Assembly (NCBI GenBank): GCA_020721205.1 | Contig: DYNF01000047.1 | Coordinates: 1 to 33,133, forward strand | Reading direction: 5' to 3' | Length of the DNA stretch: 33,133 nt | From: Prochloron sp. SulCav_FS08_3_32_3330 | Lineage (GTDB): Bacteria; Cyanobacteriota; Cyanobacteriia; Cyanobacteriales; DYNF01 | Part shown: one piece after another, positions 8,157 to 16,101 of the stretch | Layout: every line of letters starts with the position of its first letter | Position numbering within the stretch: position 1 is the stretch's first letter | The notes under the pieces: model-generated | Told to the model about the DNA's origin: nothing | Databases searched by the model: none | What the model saw: the letters and a program-made list of their open reading frames with translations, nothing else | Translations under genes and position numbers: made by a program

Positions 8157-9185
8157 ATGTTTCAATCATTTACTGTTACTAATTTTGGCAGTTTTGCTAA
8201 TCTGAATTGGCAAAAATACAGCAATTTTAATGTAATTATTGGGGAAAATGATACAGGAAAAACCTATCTCTTGAAAATCCTTTATACCTTTGCTAAATCT
8301 GTTGAAGAATATAGTAAACGTCAATTATCTGATAAGCCGACTTTTTCACAGGTTTTGGCACATAAACTTTATTGGGTATTTCAACCAGAAAATGGTTTAG
8401 GAGACTTAGTAAAAAAAGGAAACCAACAATTAGAAATAAAAGTCAAATATTGCCATCAAGATTACAGTTTTAGTTTAGATAATAATGCCACTAAAACTAT
8501 TAATCAAATATTAGGAACACCTTTATTAGCAAATGAAATTAATAGTATTTTTATTCCCCCAAAAGAAGTTTTAACAGGGTTTGATGCAATTTCAGCTATT
8601 TATGAACAATTAAAAATATTTGGTTTTGATGACACTTATCAAGATTTAATTAAGGCTTTACGTCTGCCAGTTTGTCAAGAAGAAATTAATCCTGAATTAT
8701 TAAAAATTGCTCAAGAATTAGAGACAATTTATCAAGGAAAAATTGTTTATAAAAAACAACAATTTATCTTTCAACAAAATAATGAGAATTATGGAATGTT
8801 TCAAACAGCAGAAGGAATCAAAAAAATGAGTATTATCTCGATATTAATTCGCAATCAAATGATTAAAGAAAAAACAATTCTTTTCTTCGATGAACCGGAA
8901 GTAAATTTACATCCTTTTGCCTTACAATCAATGCTAAAGTGTTTATTTAAGTTAAGTCAAATTGGGGTTAATATTTACTTGGCAACTCATAGCTATACTG
9001 TACTTAAACAATTAGAAATTCTGGCAAAAAAATATCAACAAGATCTTAATTTATGTTCTTTAATTAAAACCGATAAAATTACAGCTTATTTTAGTAATTT
9101 ATTAGAAGGAATGCCAGATAATCCAATTTTGGAAGCATCCTTAAAACTATATGAAGAAGATGTTAAATTAGAATTGGAAGCGTAG
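8157..9185 (+). CDS. AAA/ABC-like ATPase of the OLD/RecF-type
   Basis: A 342-residue ATPase starting MFQSFTVTNFGSF. Walker A is GENDTGKT at residues 29-36, Walker B is ILFFDEPEVNLHP near 241-253, and the switch region ends LATHSYTVL around 280. This is the SMC/ABC-like class of single-protein AAA ATPases, many of which work with a nuclease or an unknown partner in defence. Downstream is a decayed reading frame (9192-9466) whose start, MVIYQESGLIINL, matches the partner protein I associate with this ATPase family in cyanobacteria. The ATPase itself appears intact, but its partner is broken, so it may be in decay too. Confidence 0.75.
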   Translation: MFQSFTVTNFGSFANLNWQKYSNFNVIIGENDTGKTYLLKILYTFAKSVEEYSKRQLSDKPTFSQVLAHKLYWVFQPENGLGDLVKKGNQQLEIKVKYCHQDYSFSLDNNATKTINQILGTPLLANEINSIFIPPKEVLTGFDAISAIYEQLKIFGFDDTYQDLIKALRLPVCQEEINPELLKIAQELETIYQGKIVYKKQQFIFQQNNENYGMFQTAEGIKKMSIISILIRNQMIKEKTILFFDEPEVNLHPFALQSMLKCLFKLSQIGVNIYLATHSYTVLKQLEILAKKYQQDLNLCSLIKTDKITAYFSNLLEGMPDNPILEASLKLYEEDVKLELEA

Positions 9186-9191
9186 AAAATA

Positions 9192-9466
9192 ATGGTAATT
9201 TATCAAGAAAGTGGTTTAATAATTAATCTTTAAGTCTTAAAAAATATATACCAGAATCTTGTCAAACTGTCAAAAGTTTAAAAATTGTTTTTGTTTTTAA
9301 GATTACGAATCAAACGATTAAAGCTAGTTTATCACCTCTTAAAACAAAATTGGTTAATAGTTTACGGGGAAAATTAGCTTTATTTGATATTAATAATATA
9401 ACTTTAATTGACCATGAAATTGCCATCAAAATGGGCTTACCTTTAGCCTTAAGTATTTATGATTAA
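9192..9466 (+). pseudogene. Decayed partner gene of the AAA ATPase
   Basis: An ATG six bases after the ATPase stop opens MVIYQESGLIINL and stops at 9233. A second frame, open from 9236 to 9466, carries on with LKKYIPESCQTVKSLKIV and then a different segment ending HEIAIKMGLPLALSIYD. The normal sequence would join NL to P-LKKYIPESC, so a frameshift lies at about 9233 and an internal deletion is likely after SLKIV. The nuclease-like middle expected for this family is missing. Confidence 0.5.
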
Positions 9467-9538
9467 TTATTAACAAAATGATTTTATGAGGCGATTTTAT
9501 CGCAGTTATGGATAATATTTTAATCTCATTTTAATCCC

Positions 9539-10189
9539 ATGACTACCTTAATTTCTCCTCAAACTAATACCTATAATTCTAATAATAATACCTATCAAAA
9601 ACTGCAATTAATGTTAGAATTAGGAATTGATAAAGAAGTAATTGCCACTTTATTAGAAATAGCTGAATTTTCTATTCATCATATACGCTGGTTTGCTTCT
9701 CCCATTATTGTCTATAAATCCTCTTGGAGTGAGACTATTCCCCCTTGGTTAATTACAGCTTGTTATCGAGAAAGATTAAGCCAAATTTATTTTGAACATG
9801 AACAAAATAAAATAGAAAATTATGCCACTAAACCAGAAGTTTTAGCTTATTTATATCCCCTTAGTTTAGAAATGCCAATGCAGTCTGATTGGACTAATTT
9901 ATATCTTTGGTTAGGCAATGAAGTCTTAACAAAATATAACCGCATTAAAGATGGTCAAAAATTTTGAGATATTGTAGGAGGTTATCCTGTAGAATATAGA
10001 CAAATTCAACATAATTTTGAACAACTTGCGAGGGATATTCGACGTAGTTGTGTAGCCCAAGGAAAACAAAAAGGTTGGGGTAAGAAAAGAACAAAAAAAC
10101 AGGAAAGTAATCAAGTTGTAAATGTGCCTAAATCTTCTAATCATACTAATAGCAATAATCAAATAATACAACTATCTTTATTTAATTAA
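9539..10189 (+). pseudogene. Uncharacterised protein interrupted by one in-frame TGA
   Basis: The frame encodes 142 residues (with the segment LMLELGIDKEVIATLLEIA) up to a TGA at 9965-9967, then continues open in the same frame for 73 codons to TAA at 10187-10189. The tail reads DIVGGYPVEYRQIQHNF, then RDIRRSCVAQGKQ, then a Lys-rich and Asn-rich end LSLFN. The sequence around the stop, KF-stop-DIVGG, fits an original Trp codon (TGG to TGA). No function is recognised. A basic C-terminal tail hints at nucleic-acid binding. Confidence 0.65.
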
Positions 10190-10303
10190 ACTGGACAAAT
10201 AAATCCTAAATTGTTATAATTAGATGAGACTTTAGGATTTATTTCTTATTTCTTAATTCCAGCTTTAATTTTATTACTTAAGTTTAATCTTTTATTATTA
10301 ATA

Positions 10304-10456
10304 ATGAACAAAAATCTAGCAGGGAAAATCGCTTTAGTGACAGGGGCAACTAGAGGTATTGGCAAAGGAATTAAACAATATGCTTGGTTAATTCCTGATT
10401 TTAAAATACCTTGGGGCTTCTTGTTATTAACTTTATTAAATTCCCCTAAAATTTAA
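10304..10456 (+). pseudogene. Short-chain dehydrogenase remnant
   Basis: The 50-residue frame starts MNKNLAGKIALVTGATRGIG, the intact nucleotide-binding TGxxxGIG start of a short-chain dehydrogenase/reductase. After about residue 23 the sequence becomes unrelated (YAWLIPDFKIPWGF) and then stops. The catalytic Ser-Tyr-Lys part is absent. It looks like an internal deletion that fused the N-terminus to other DNA. Confidence 0.7.
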
Positions 10457-10587
10457 CTTAACTGTTTTTTTCAACTATAGCTATTAGCTATAAAGGGCAG
10501 TAGACTTATTACTCTCCTGTCAAATAATAACTAATAAGTAATAGTAATTCACGATTAATTCAATTATCTTTATTTTTTAATAAAAAA

Positions 10588-11202
10588 ATGCTCAATATTA
10601 TTAATTTATCAAAGTATATCATTACTAATTTCTCTAATAAAAGTCGAGAAGTGATTACACCAATTAAATTACAACAACTTCTTTATTATATAAAAGTTTG
10701 GACTTTAGTAGGAAAGCAACCTTTAATTAAAGATGATTTTATTCATGGTCAATATAGTCCTATCAACGTCAAAATTTCTCAAAAATTCACGGATATAAAT
10801 TATCAAATTGAGGAGGAAACAACTCCTCAATTAAATATTAATAGTAATCAACTTCAATTAATTAACTTTATTTTAGAAAATTATTTAGTGTTTGATAATT
10901 TCAGTCTTAGAGTGATGACTCTTAGAGAAAAACCTTATCAAGAAACGAAACTTGATGAAGTTATATCTAATGAATCAATAATTGCTTATTATCAGCAAAA
11001 AAGATTTGCTAAAAATTTTCAACCATTTGACTTAGAAAATAATTATTTTTATCCTTTAGATGATGATTGTTTTATTATAGACATGAAAACAAAAGATATC
11101 GAAGAAATTGTGAGATTTAGAAACTATCAGGAATATCAAAATTTACTGTTGTTTACCAAAAAAGAATTAACTGAATTTACAGGAAGTTTAGTAAGAGTAT
11201 AA
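10588..11202 (+). CDS. Panacea-domain (SocA/DUF4065-like) antitoxin
   Basis: A 204-residue protein with the Panacea/DUF4065 signature near its N-terminus: REVITPIKLQQLLYYIKVW and then FIHGQYSPINVKI (about residues 22-66). Panacea antitoxins neutralise a wide range of toxins, and the neighbouring gene encodes the toxin. Here the next gene, four bases downstream, is a Fic-domain protein, which makes a Panacea-Fic pair. No catalytic residues are expected in the antitoxin. The gene is intact, while the Fic gene carries an early stop codon. Confidence 0.7.
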   Translation: MLNIINLSKYIITNFSNKSREVITPIKLQQLLYYIKVWTLVGKQPLIKDDFIHGQYSPINVKISQKFTDINYQIEEETTPQLNINSNQLQLINFILENYLVFDNFSLRVMTLREKPYQETKLDEVISNESIIAYYQQKRFAKNFQPFDLENNYFYPLDDDCFIIDMKTKDIEEIVRFRNYQEYQNLLLFTKKELTEFTGSLVRV

Positions 11203-11205
11203 CAA

Positions 11206-11925
11206 ATGAAATTAAATAATTTTTATCAACATGACCGTAATTCAGAAATTGCTTATTTACAAGATTTAATAGATATATTTGGTTGTTAAAACGACTTACA
11301 AGCAGAGAAAGAAATCAAAAAACTCTATGCCCGTTTTCTCGAATTAGAAAATCAAAGAACTTTGTTATTACAAATAATAAATCAAGAAGAAAATAGCTAC
11401 TATGAATTATGTTTAAATGTCCATAGTTTTTTATATCATAATATCTTGAAAAATGCGGGTAATTTCAGACAAATTAATGACCCCAATGAGGGAAATGTGT
11501 ATTTTGGAGGGATTAATTATCGAACAATGAAAAATAAATTTGTAGGAACAAAACCTCATCTAATTAGATCAGAATTAAAACAAGCATTTAATCTATTATT
11601 TAATCAACAATATCAACCGCCAGAAAGTTCAATTCGTTTTTATGCAGAATTTGTAGCAGTTCATCCTTTTTACGATGCAAATGGTAGAATTGGTAGATAT
11701 ATTGTTGATATCTATTTACAAGCTTATAATTATTATGTAGATTGGCAATCTATTAACAAAAAACATGGTAAATTTTTGAGAAAATTAAACTACTGTCATA
11801 GTGTAAGAGAAAGATTGAAACAATCTAATCCTAATCATCAAAATGATTGGCTTTTTGTCAGAGAAAAATATTTAACTTATTTAGTAAGTTTTTGGAGTAA
11901 ATTTGTTATTAGTATTGAGCTTTAA
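11206..11925 (+). pseudogene. Fic-domain AMP-transferase-like toxin with an early nonsense codon
   Basis: An ATG at 11206 opens a frame that stops at TAA 11287-11289 (codon 28). The same frame then stays open to 11925. The Fic motif HPFYDANGRIGR lies at 11662-11697 and fits HxFx(D/E)(G/A)N(G/K)R, so the catalytic His and phosphate-binding loop look intact. The stop sits between FGC and NDLQAEKEIKKLYAR and would be CAA in an undamaged gene. Expression could only come from reinitiation, for example at TTG 11362, which would give 187 residues. Fic toxins modify protein targets with AMP or related groups. Confidence 0.7.
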
Positions 11926-11996
11926 AAGTTCAGCTTTAATTAAATTATTTACGCACGATGTGCGAATTTTTTGCTGTGATTTAACTTCAAAAAAAT

Positions 11997-12689
11997 ATGC
12001 CAATTATTATCTTTTATGGGGATGATGATTACCTCATTCAACGCAATCTTCATAAACTGAAAAAAGAGATTATCTCTCCCGAATGGTTACACTTTAATTA
12101 TACACAAATACCCGCAGGTATGGACTCCATTCCTACAGGAATTATGGAAAGTTTAACCCCGCCAATGGGTAATGGTGGTAAATTAATTTTACTAGAAAAT
12201 AGTAGTTGGTTTGGGGCAATAAGTCAAGAATTATTAACTCAACTGCAAACTAATTTACCCCATATTCCTGATAGTAATACTTTAGTTTTAACCAGTCAGA
12301 AAAAACCTGATGGACGGTTAAAATCTACTAAATTATTGATGGAATTAGCTACCAATATTAAAGAGTTTTATTTAATCTCACCTTGGGAGATTTCTGCTTT
12401 AAGAAATCGAGTATTTTCTGCCGCAGTTTATCTCAATTTAAAGATTACTCCCACCGCCGTTGATTGTCTAGTGGAAACTATTGGGAATAACACCCGTTTG
12501 TTATTTAATGAATTAGAAAAACTAGCCAATTATACCAATGGAAAAATGATTGAGGCTGGACATATCAAAGCATTAAATAATAATTCTAATGCTAATAGTT
12601 TAGAACTAGCTAAAGCTATTTTAGCTCAAAATAAATCCCTTTCATTGCAATTGTTACAAGACTTAATTAATATTAATGAACCCCTTTAA
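11997..12689 (+). pseudogene. holA: DNA polymerase III delta subunit, 3'-truncated
   Basis: The 230-residue frame begins MPIIIFYGDDDYLIQRNL and contains LPHIPDSNTLVLTSQKKPDG, IKEFYLISPWE and NNTRLLFNELEKLANY, the first two domains of the clamp-loader delta subunit. HolA is normally about 320-340 residues. This copy stops at LQDLININEPL, where the C-terminal collar domain should start. The truncation coincides with the end of the converging STAND gene, whose last codons overlap by 27 bp. Because HolA is essential, an intact copy is expected elsewhere. Confidence 0.75.
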
Positions 12690-14045
12690 AAATTGTTTAA
12701 ATACTGAATTTAATTGAAATACTTTATCACCATTATTAGTAACTTTCTCAATTAAACAACGTCTTTCTAAAGATTGTACTATCTTTAAAAATTCTATATT
12801 AGATAATTCTAATTTTGATGAAATAGTAAAAATATCTAAATAATTATCATTATTAGCTAACCAATAGATAACTTTTTTCTCTGATAGAGATAAACGAGAT
12901 AAATGACGTTCTAAAATTAACTCAATATCACCTAAAAATAACTCTTGATTATAATTTAAAAAATTAGCAACACTACCATTAAATAGATCATTAATTATTT
13001 CCACAATAATATTTAACCATGATGGATGTCCTTGATATAATTCAATTAATTCTGACCATTTATCTTCATCTTGTAAATCATTTTCTTGTAATATTTCTGT
13101 ATTGTTACCAGCAAAACCTTTTAAGTGAAATGTTTTTAAATGATGATTATTTCTTTCTAAACTTGATAAATGTCTGGGTTTTTCCCAACTAATAATAATT
13201 AAACAACTTTGATGAGATAAAGTAACAACTTCCTGAAAAAATTTACTATAATCTTGGTATTCAGGTAAAAATTCTCCTGCTAATTCATTTGTTTTAAATA
13301 AATTTTGGAAATCATCAAGAATTAAAAGACAACGATAATTAATAAAATAATCTAAAATTTTGGGAAAAGTTTGTTGCTGGAATTTTCCAAAATACTGTCT
13401 TAAATCGTATGTTAATTTATCAAAATGATGAACTTCACTTAAATTACGCCAAATAATATAATCAAAATTATCTTTAATTTGAGTAATTAAATAACTAATA
13501 AAGGTACTTTTCCCAATTTCACTTAATCCGTAAAGAGTAATTAATCGAATATTATTATCTAAAATCCATTGTTTAAAAATAGATAACTCAGACGAATGAC
13601 CAGAAAAATTCAAGATTTCAGGAGCATAACTTAAATCAGAAATAGGTTGTTTAGATTCGTTGTTTTGTGGCGTTTTAACTATATCGTCTTCTCTTTCAAT
13701 TTCAGTTTGTTGTTGCACTTTAGTGCTATCTCTTTCAGAACATAAGTTAATATTATTATTTACAGTTGCATAATCTTTACCAGAGAAAAAAAGAGCTTTA
13801 TTTAAAATATGTCTAAAATTATTCTTGGTAATATGTTCACCGAGGGCATCAGATAAAACTTGCCAAAGTTCTGCTCCAGTGTTTTTTAAATGACTCTCAC
13901 TACAATTAATTTCTTCAGCGATTTTAGTATAATTTTTATATTCTAAAGTTCCTTTAATAATTGCTTCTTGAAGATAATCAAGATGTTGTCCAGTATGAGA
14001 AAAAATCAAATCATCTGCTATTTTTACAATTTCAGGAATATTCAT
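12663..14045 (-). CDS. STAND NTPase with vMAP-like N-terminus and NB-ARC-like domain
   Basis: A 460-residue protein. Residues 1-90 form a helical region with LEYKNYTKIAEEINCSESHLKN, the vMAP-like N-terminal domain common in cyanobacterial NB-ARC proteins. After a polar linker (100-140), an NB-ARC-like ATPase follows: P-loop GLSEIGKS at 173-180, Walker B CLLILDD near 236-242, then a winged-helix segment SEKKVIYWLAN and a tail. No WD40 or TPR sensor repeats follow, so the protein ends after the ATPase and winged-helix parts. Related STAND proteins act in signalling and in antiphage defence (Avs-like). It stands alone on the minus strand and runs into the truncated holA gene. Confidence 0.7.
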   Translation of the reverse strand: MNIPEIVKIADDLIFSHTGQHLDYLQEAIIKGTLEYKNYTKIAEEINCSESHLKNTGAELWQVLSDALGEHITKNNFRHILNKALFFSGKDYATVNNNINLCSERDSTKVQQQTEIEREDDIVKTPQNNESKQPISDLSYAPEILNFSGHSSELSIFKQWILDNNIRLITLYGLSEIGKSTFISYLITQIKDNFDYIIWRNLSEVHHFDKLTYDLRQYFGKFQQQTFPKILDYFINYRCLLILDDFQNLFKTNELAGEFLPEYQDYSKFFQEVVTLSHQSCLIIISWEKPRHLSSLERNNHHLKTFHLKGFAGNNTEILQENDLQDEDKWSELIELYQGHPSWLNIIVEIINDLFNGSVANFLNYNQELFLGDIELILERHLSRLSLSEKKVIYWLANNDNYLDIFTISSKLELSNIEFLKIVQSLERRCLIEKVTNNGDKVFQLNSVFKQFLKGFININ

Positions 14046-14407
14046 AAATATTTAAGTTTGAAAATGATTGATGTTCTTAAATTACCATACTTTTGATACT
14101 TTCCGTAATTTTTGTAAGTTTATAATCAGACTAAAGAGCGTAATTTTCGTATTTTTATTAACTTTATACTCAATTACAATGAAAAATCGTAATCCATACT
14201 CGACCTGTAGAGAACTCCAGAAAATAAATGATCCAATAGTTAACTAGGTTTGCCCATAATTTTCACAAACCATTTCGGCAAATGAGGTAATCTTGAAATC
14301 TTTTTTTCTAATTTTTCCATATTTGATCAATCTTTTTCTGGAGTTCTCGTAGAGATCGCTATAAGGTGCGATCGTAAATAACTTAATCAAAAACAAGGAG
14401 AACATCA
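14046..14407. other. Intergenic region upstream of the RiPP precursors
   Basis: The 362 bases hold the divergent promoters of the STAND gene and the precursor genes and an inverted-repeat element (14210-14348). A Shine-Dalgarno sequence AAGGAGAA at 14393-14400 precedes the first precursor start by seven bases. A small minus-strand frame of 26 codons (14240-14320, ending LPKWFVKIMGKPS) lies inside the element, and I cannot identify it. Confidence 0.5.
14210..14348. repeat. MITE-like element with 15-bp terminal inverted repeats
   Basis: GAGAACTCCAGAAAA at 14210-14224 is matched perfectly by its reverse complement at 14334-14348, and weaker symmetry (TGATC near 14229 and 14325) extends inwards. 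The 139-bp unit has no transposase. No target-site duplication could be confirmed by eye. It sits just upstream of the precursor operon and could affect its promoter. Confidence 0.45.
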
Positions 14408-14566
14408 ATGCCAACTCTTGCACCCTCAAAATTAGATAACTTACAAGAAAAACAATTAGAGCAACTAAATCCCAAAATTGCTGAAGCAATTAAGGCAATT
14501 CAAGCCGAATGTTCCGGTAAAGAGCCTATTGCTTGGTCTGATTTTAGCAGTCACGATAAAAACTAA
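14408..14566 (+). CDS. RiPP precursor peptide 1
   Basis: A 52-residue peptide with a helical leader (LDNLQEKQLEQLNPKIAEA) and a C-terminal core EPIAWSDFSSHDKN. The core offers aromatic three-residue motifs W-S-D, F-S-S and H-D-K, of the kind processed by cyclophane-forming radical SAM enzymes, and FSS fits the FxS motif of FxsA-type precursors. The ATG follows AAGGAGAACATCA. It differs from precursor 2 at four leader positions or nearby (P2S, L4I and C35R among them) and lacks that peptide's final Trp. The next precursor starts 12 bases after this stop. The role is inferred from size, core and the rSAM neighbour. Confidence 0.75.
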   Translation: MPTLAPSKLDNLQEKQLEQLNPKIAEAIKAIQAECSGKEPIAWSDFSSHDKN

Positions 14567-14577
14567 GGAGAACATCA

Positions 14578-14739
14578 ATGTCAACTATTGCACCCTCAAA
14601 ATTAGATAACTTACAAGAAAAACAATTAGAGCAACTAAATCCCAAAATTGCTGAAGCAATTAAGGCAATTCAAGCCGAACGTTCCGGTAAAGAGCCTATT
14701 GCTTGGTCTGATTTTAGCAGTCACGATAAAAACTGGTGA
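14578..14739 (+). CDS. RiPP precursor peptide 2
   Basis: A 53-residue near-copy of precursor 1, with the same leader and the core EPIAWSDFSSHDKNW. The two start codons are 170 bp apart and the coding and ribosome-binding sequences are almost identical, so they arose by a recent tandem duplication. Precursor 2 keeps a terminal Trp encoded by TGG before its TGA stop; in precursor 1 the duplication junction replaced it with TAA. This copy probably represents the ancestral C-terminus. It is followed by a hairpin that separates the precursors from the enzyme genes. Confidence 0.75.
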   Translation: MSTIAPSKLDNLQEKQLEQLNPKIAEAIKAIQAERSGKEPIAWSDFSSHDKNW

Positions 14740-14784
14740 GATTTTTAAGTTGAGTTATTAATATACTCATCATTAAAAATGATA

Positions 14785-14822
14785 TATCTCCTTATCATTC
14801 TATCACTTTAGATAAGGAGATA
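14785..14822. terminator. Hairpin between precursor and enzyme genes
   Basis: A perfect 12-bp stem, TATCTCCTTATC at 14785-14796 and GATAAGGAGATA at 14811-14822, has a 14-nt loop and is followed by ATTTTC. The T tract is weak, so partial termination or RNA processing is likely. Such a structure commonly keeps precursor transcripts more abundant than those of the modifying enzymes. Confidence 0.6.
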
Positions 14823-14854
14823 ATTTTCTAAATCAAAAATACAAATATTATTTT

Positions 14855-16009
14855 ATGGGAATATTGTTACCTCAGAGAACAGAATTTTATGAAGAAGTAC
14901 CAATTTCAACTTTTGTGGTAAAAGTAGCAAGTCGGTGTAATCTTAAATGTTCTTACTGTTATATGTATGAACATCCTGATCAAACTTGGCAAGAACAACC
15001 AAATTTTTTTGACTCTGAGATGATTCATATTCTTGCTACTCGTCTCAAGGAATATGCTAACAGTCGTCAGTTAAAACAACTTCTTGTTATTGCCCATGGT
15101 GGTGAACCATTATTATTAGGAGCAAAAAAACTAAGAGAGTTTTTTTCTATTATAAAAGATAGTTTACAGGAAGTCGAAACTGATGTAGGGTTTGGTCTTC
15201 AAACTAATGGAATTTTAGTCAATGATGACATTATTGACGTCTTACAAGAGTTTGACGTTCGAGCAGGTGTAAGTATTGATGGACCTCCTGAATGGCATGA
15301 TCGAATGCGTGTTGATCATAAAGGAAATGGCTCATTTAATCAAGTTATGAAAGGTGTAGAAAAATTGCGTAATCCTAACAATGGAAAATCTGTATTTGGT
15401 GGTTTTCTTACAGTGGCAAATCCAGAAATTCCTGCTCAGGAACTTTTATCATTTTTCATAAATCTAAACACCACTTCTATGGATTTTTTACTACCAGATT
15501 ATAACTTTGATACTTTTCCTTTTGATCGTTATCCCGTAGGAACTTTTGGACGTTGGTTATCAGAGCTTTTTGATTGTTGGTTAGAATCAAAAACTGACAT
15601 GGAAATTCGCAAATTCAAAACTTTTATGAAACTTTTGATGGGCGGGAAAAGGGGCTATGATGCTATTGGTGCTTTTAGTCATGGCGTTGTTGTAATTGAA
15701 ACTGATGGTACTTATCATGCTCTCGATGTACTGAAAACTTCTTATCATGGTGCTACTCAAACAGGAATGTCTTTAAGGGATCATCCTATTAAAGAATTAG
15801 AAAAATTACCTTTAGTAATGGCACTGTCAGCTAAACGGTTTTCTGTAGATCAAAAATGTCTTGATTGTCGCTTATTTGATGTTTGTGGAGGTGGTTATCT
15901 TCCTCATCGTTATAGTGAGGCTAAAGGTTTTAATCAAGAATCACTTTATTGTCAAGATTTAATGATTTTGATTGATCATATTAGCTCACGTCTTTCTAAT
16001 GAACTTTAA
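14855..16009 (+). CDS. Radical SAM/SPASM peptide-modifying enzyme (FxsB-like)
   Basis: The 384-residue enzyme has the radical SAM cluster motif CNLKCSYC (Cys28, Cys32, Cys35) and a G-G-E-P strand (AHGGEPLLLG) near 90. A C-terminal SPASM-type cysteine set follows, KCLDCRLFDVCGGGYLPHR, with a final LYCQDL. The overall layout and the CGGGYxPHR signature match the FxsB group of radical SAM enzymes that act on small ribosomal peptides, several of which form cyclophane links between an aromatic residue and a residue two positions on. The two precursors upstream carry suitable W-S-D and F-S-S triplets. It starts from ATG after the hairpin and is followed directly by the HExxH gene. Confidence 0.85.
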   Translation: MGILLPQRTEFYEEVPISTFVVKVASRCNLKCSYCYMYEHPDQTWQEQPNFFDSEMIHILATRLKEYANSRQLKQLLVIAHGGEPLLLGAKKLREFFSIIKDSLQEVETDVGFGLQTNGILVNDDIIDVLQEFDVRAGVSIDGPPEWHDRMRVDHKGNGSFNQVMKGVEKLRNPNNGKSVFGGFLTVANPEIPAQELLSFFINLNTTSMDFLLPDYNFDTFPFDRYPVGTFGRWLSELFDCWLESKTDMEIRKFKTFMKLLMGGKRGYDAIGAFSHGVVVIETDGTYHALDVLKTSYHGATQTGMSLRDHPIKELEKLPLVMALSAKRFSVDQKCLDCRLFDVCGGGYLPHRYSEAKGFNQESLYCQDLMILIDHISSRLSNEL

Positions 16010-16101
16010 TTGTTAATCAAGACAGTTATCTTGGGGAAATTACAAAAGAAGCGATCGCTTTACTTCACAATTTAGATTATAAATCTGATTTCATAACATG
16101 G

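Noticed and set aside
9926-10171. Minus-strand frame with membrane-like composition
   Set aside because: It overlaps the 3' half of the interrupted plus-strand gene, whose frame stays open and coding-like beyond the TGA.
14244-14489. Minus-strand frame of 81 residues with a hydrophobic N-terminus
   Set aside because: It is antisense to the first precursor gene and crosses the inverted-repeat element. No recognised domain and no ribosome-binding site.
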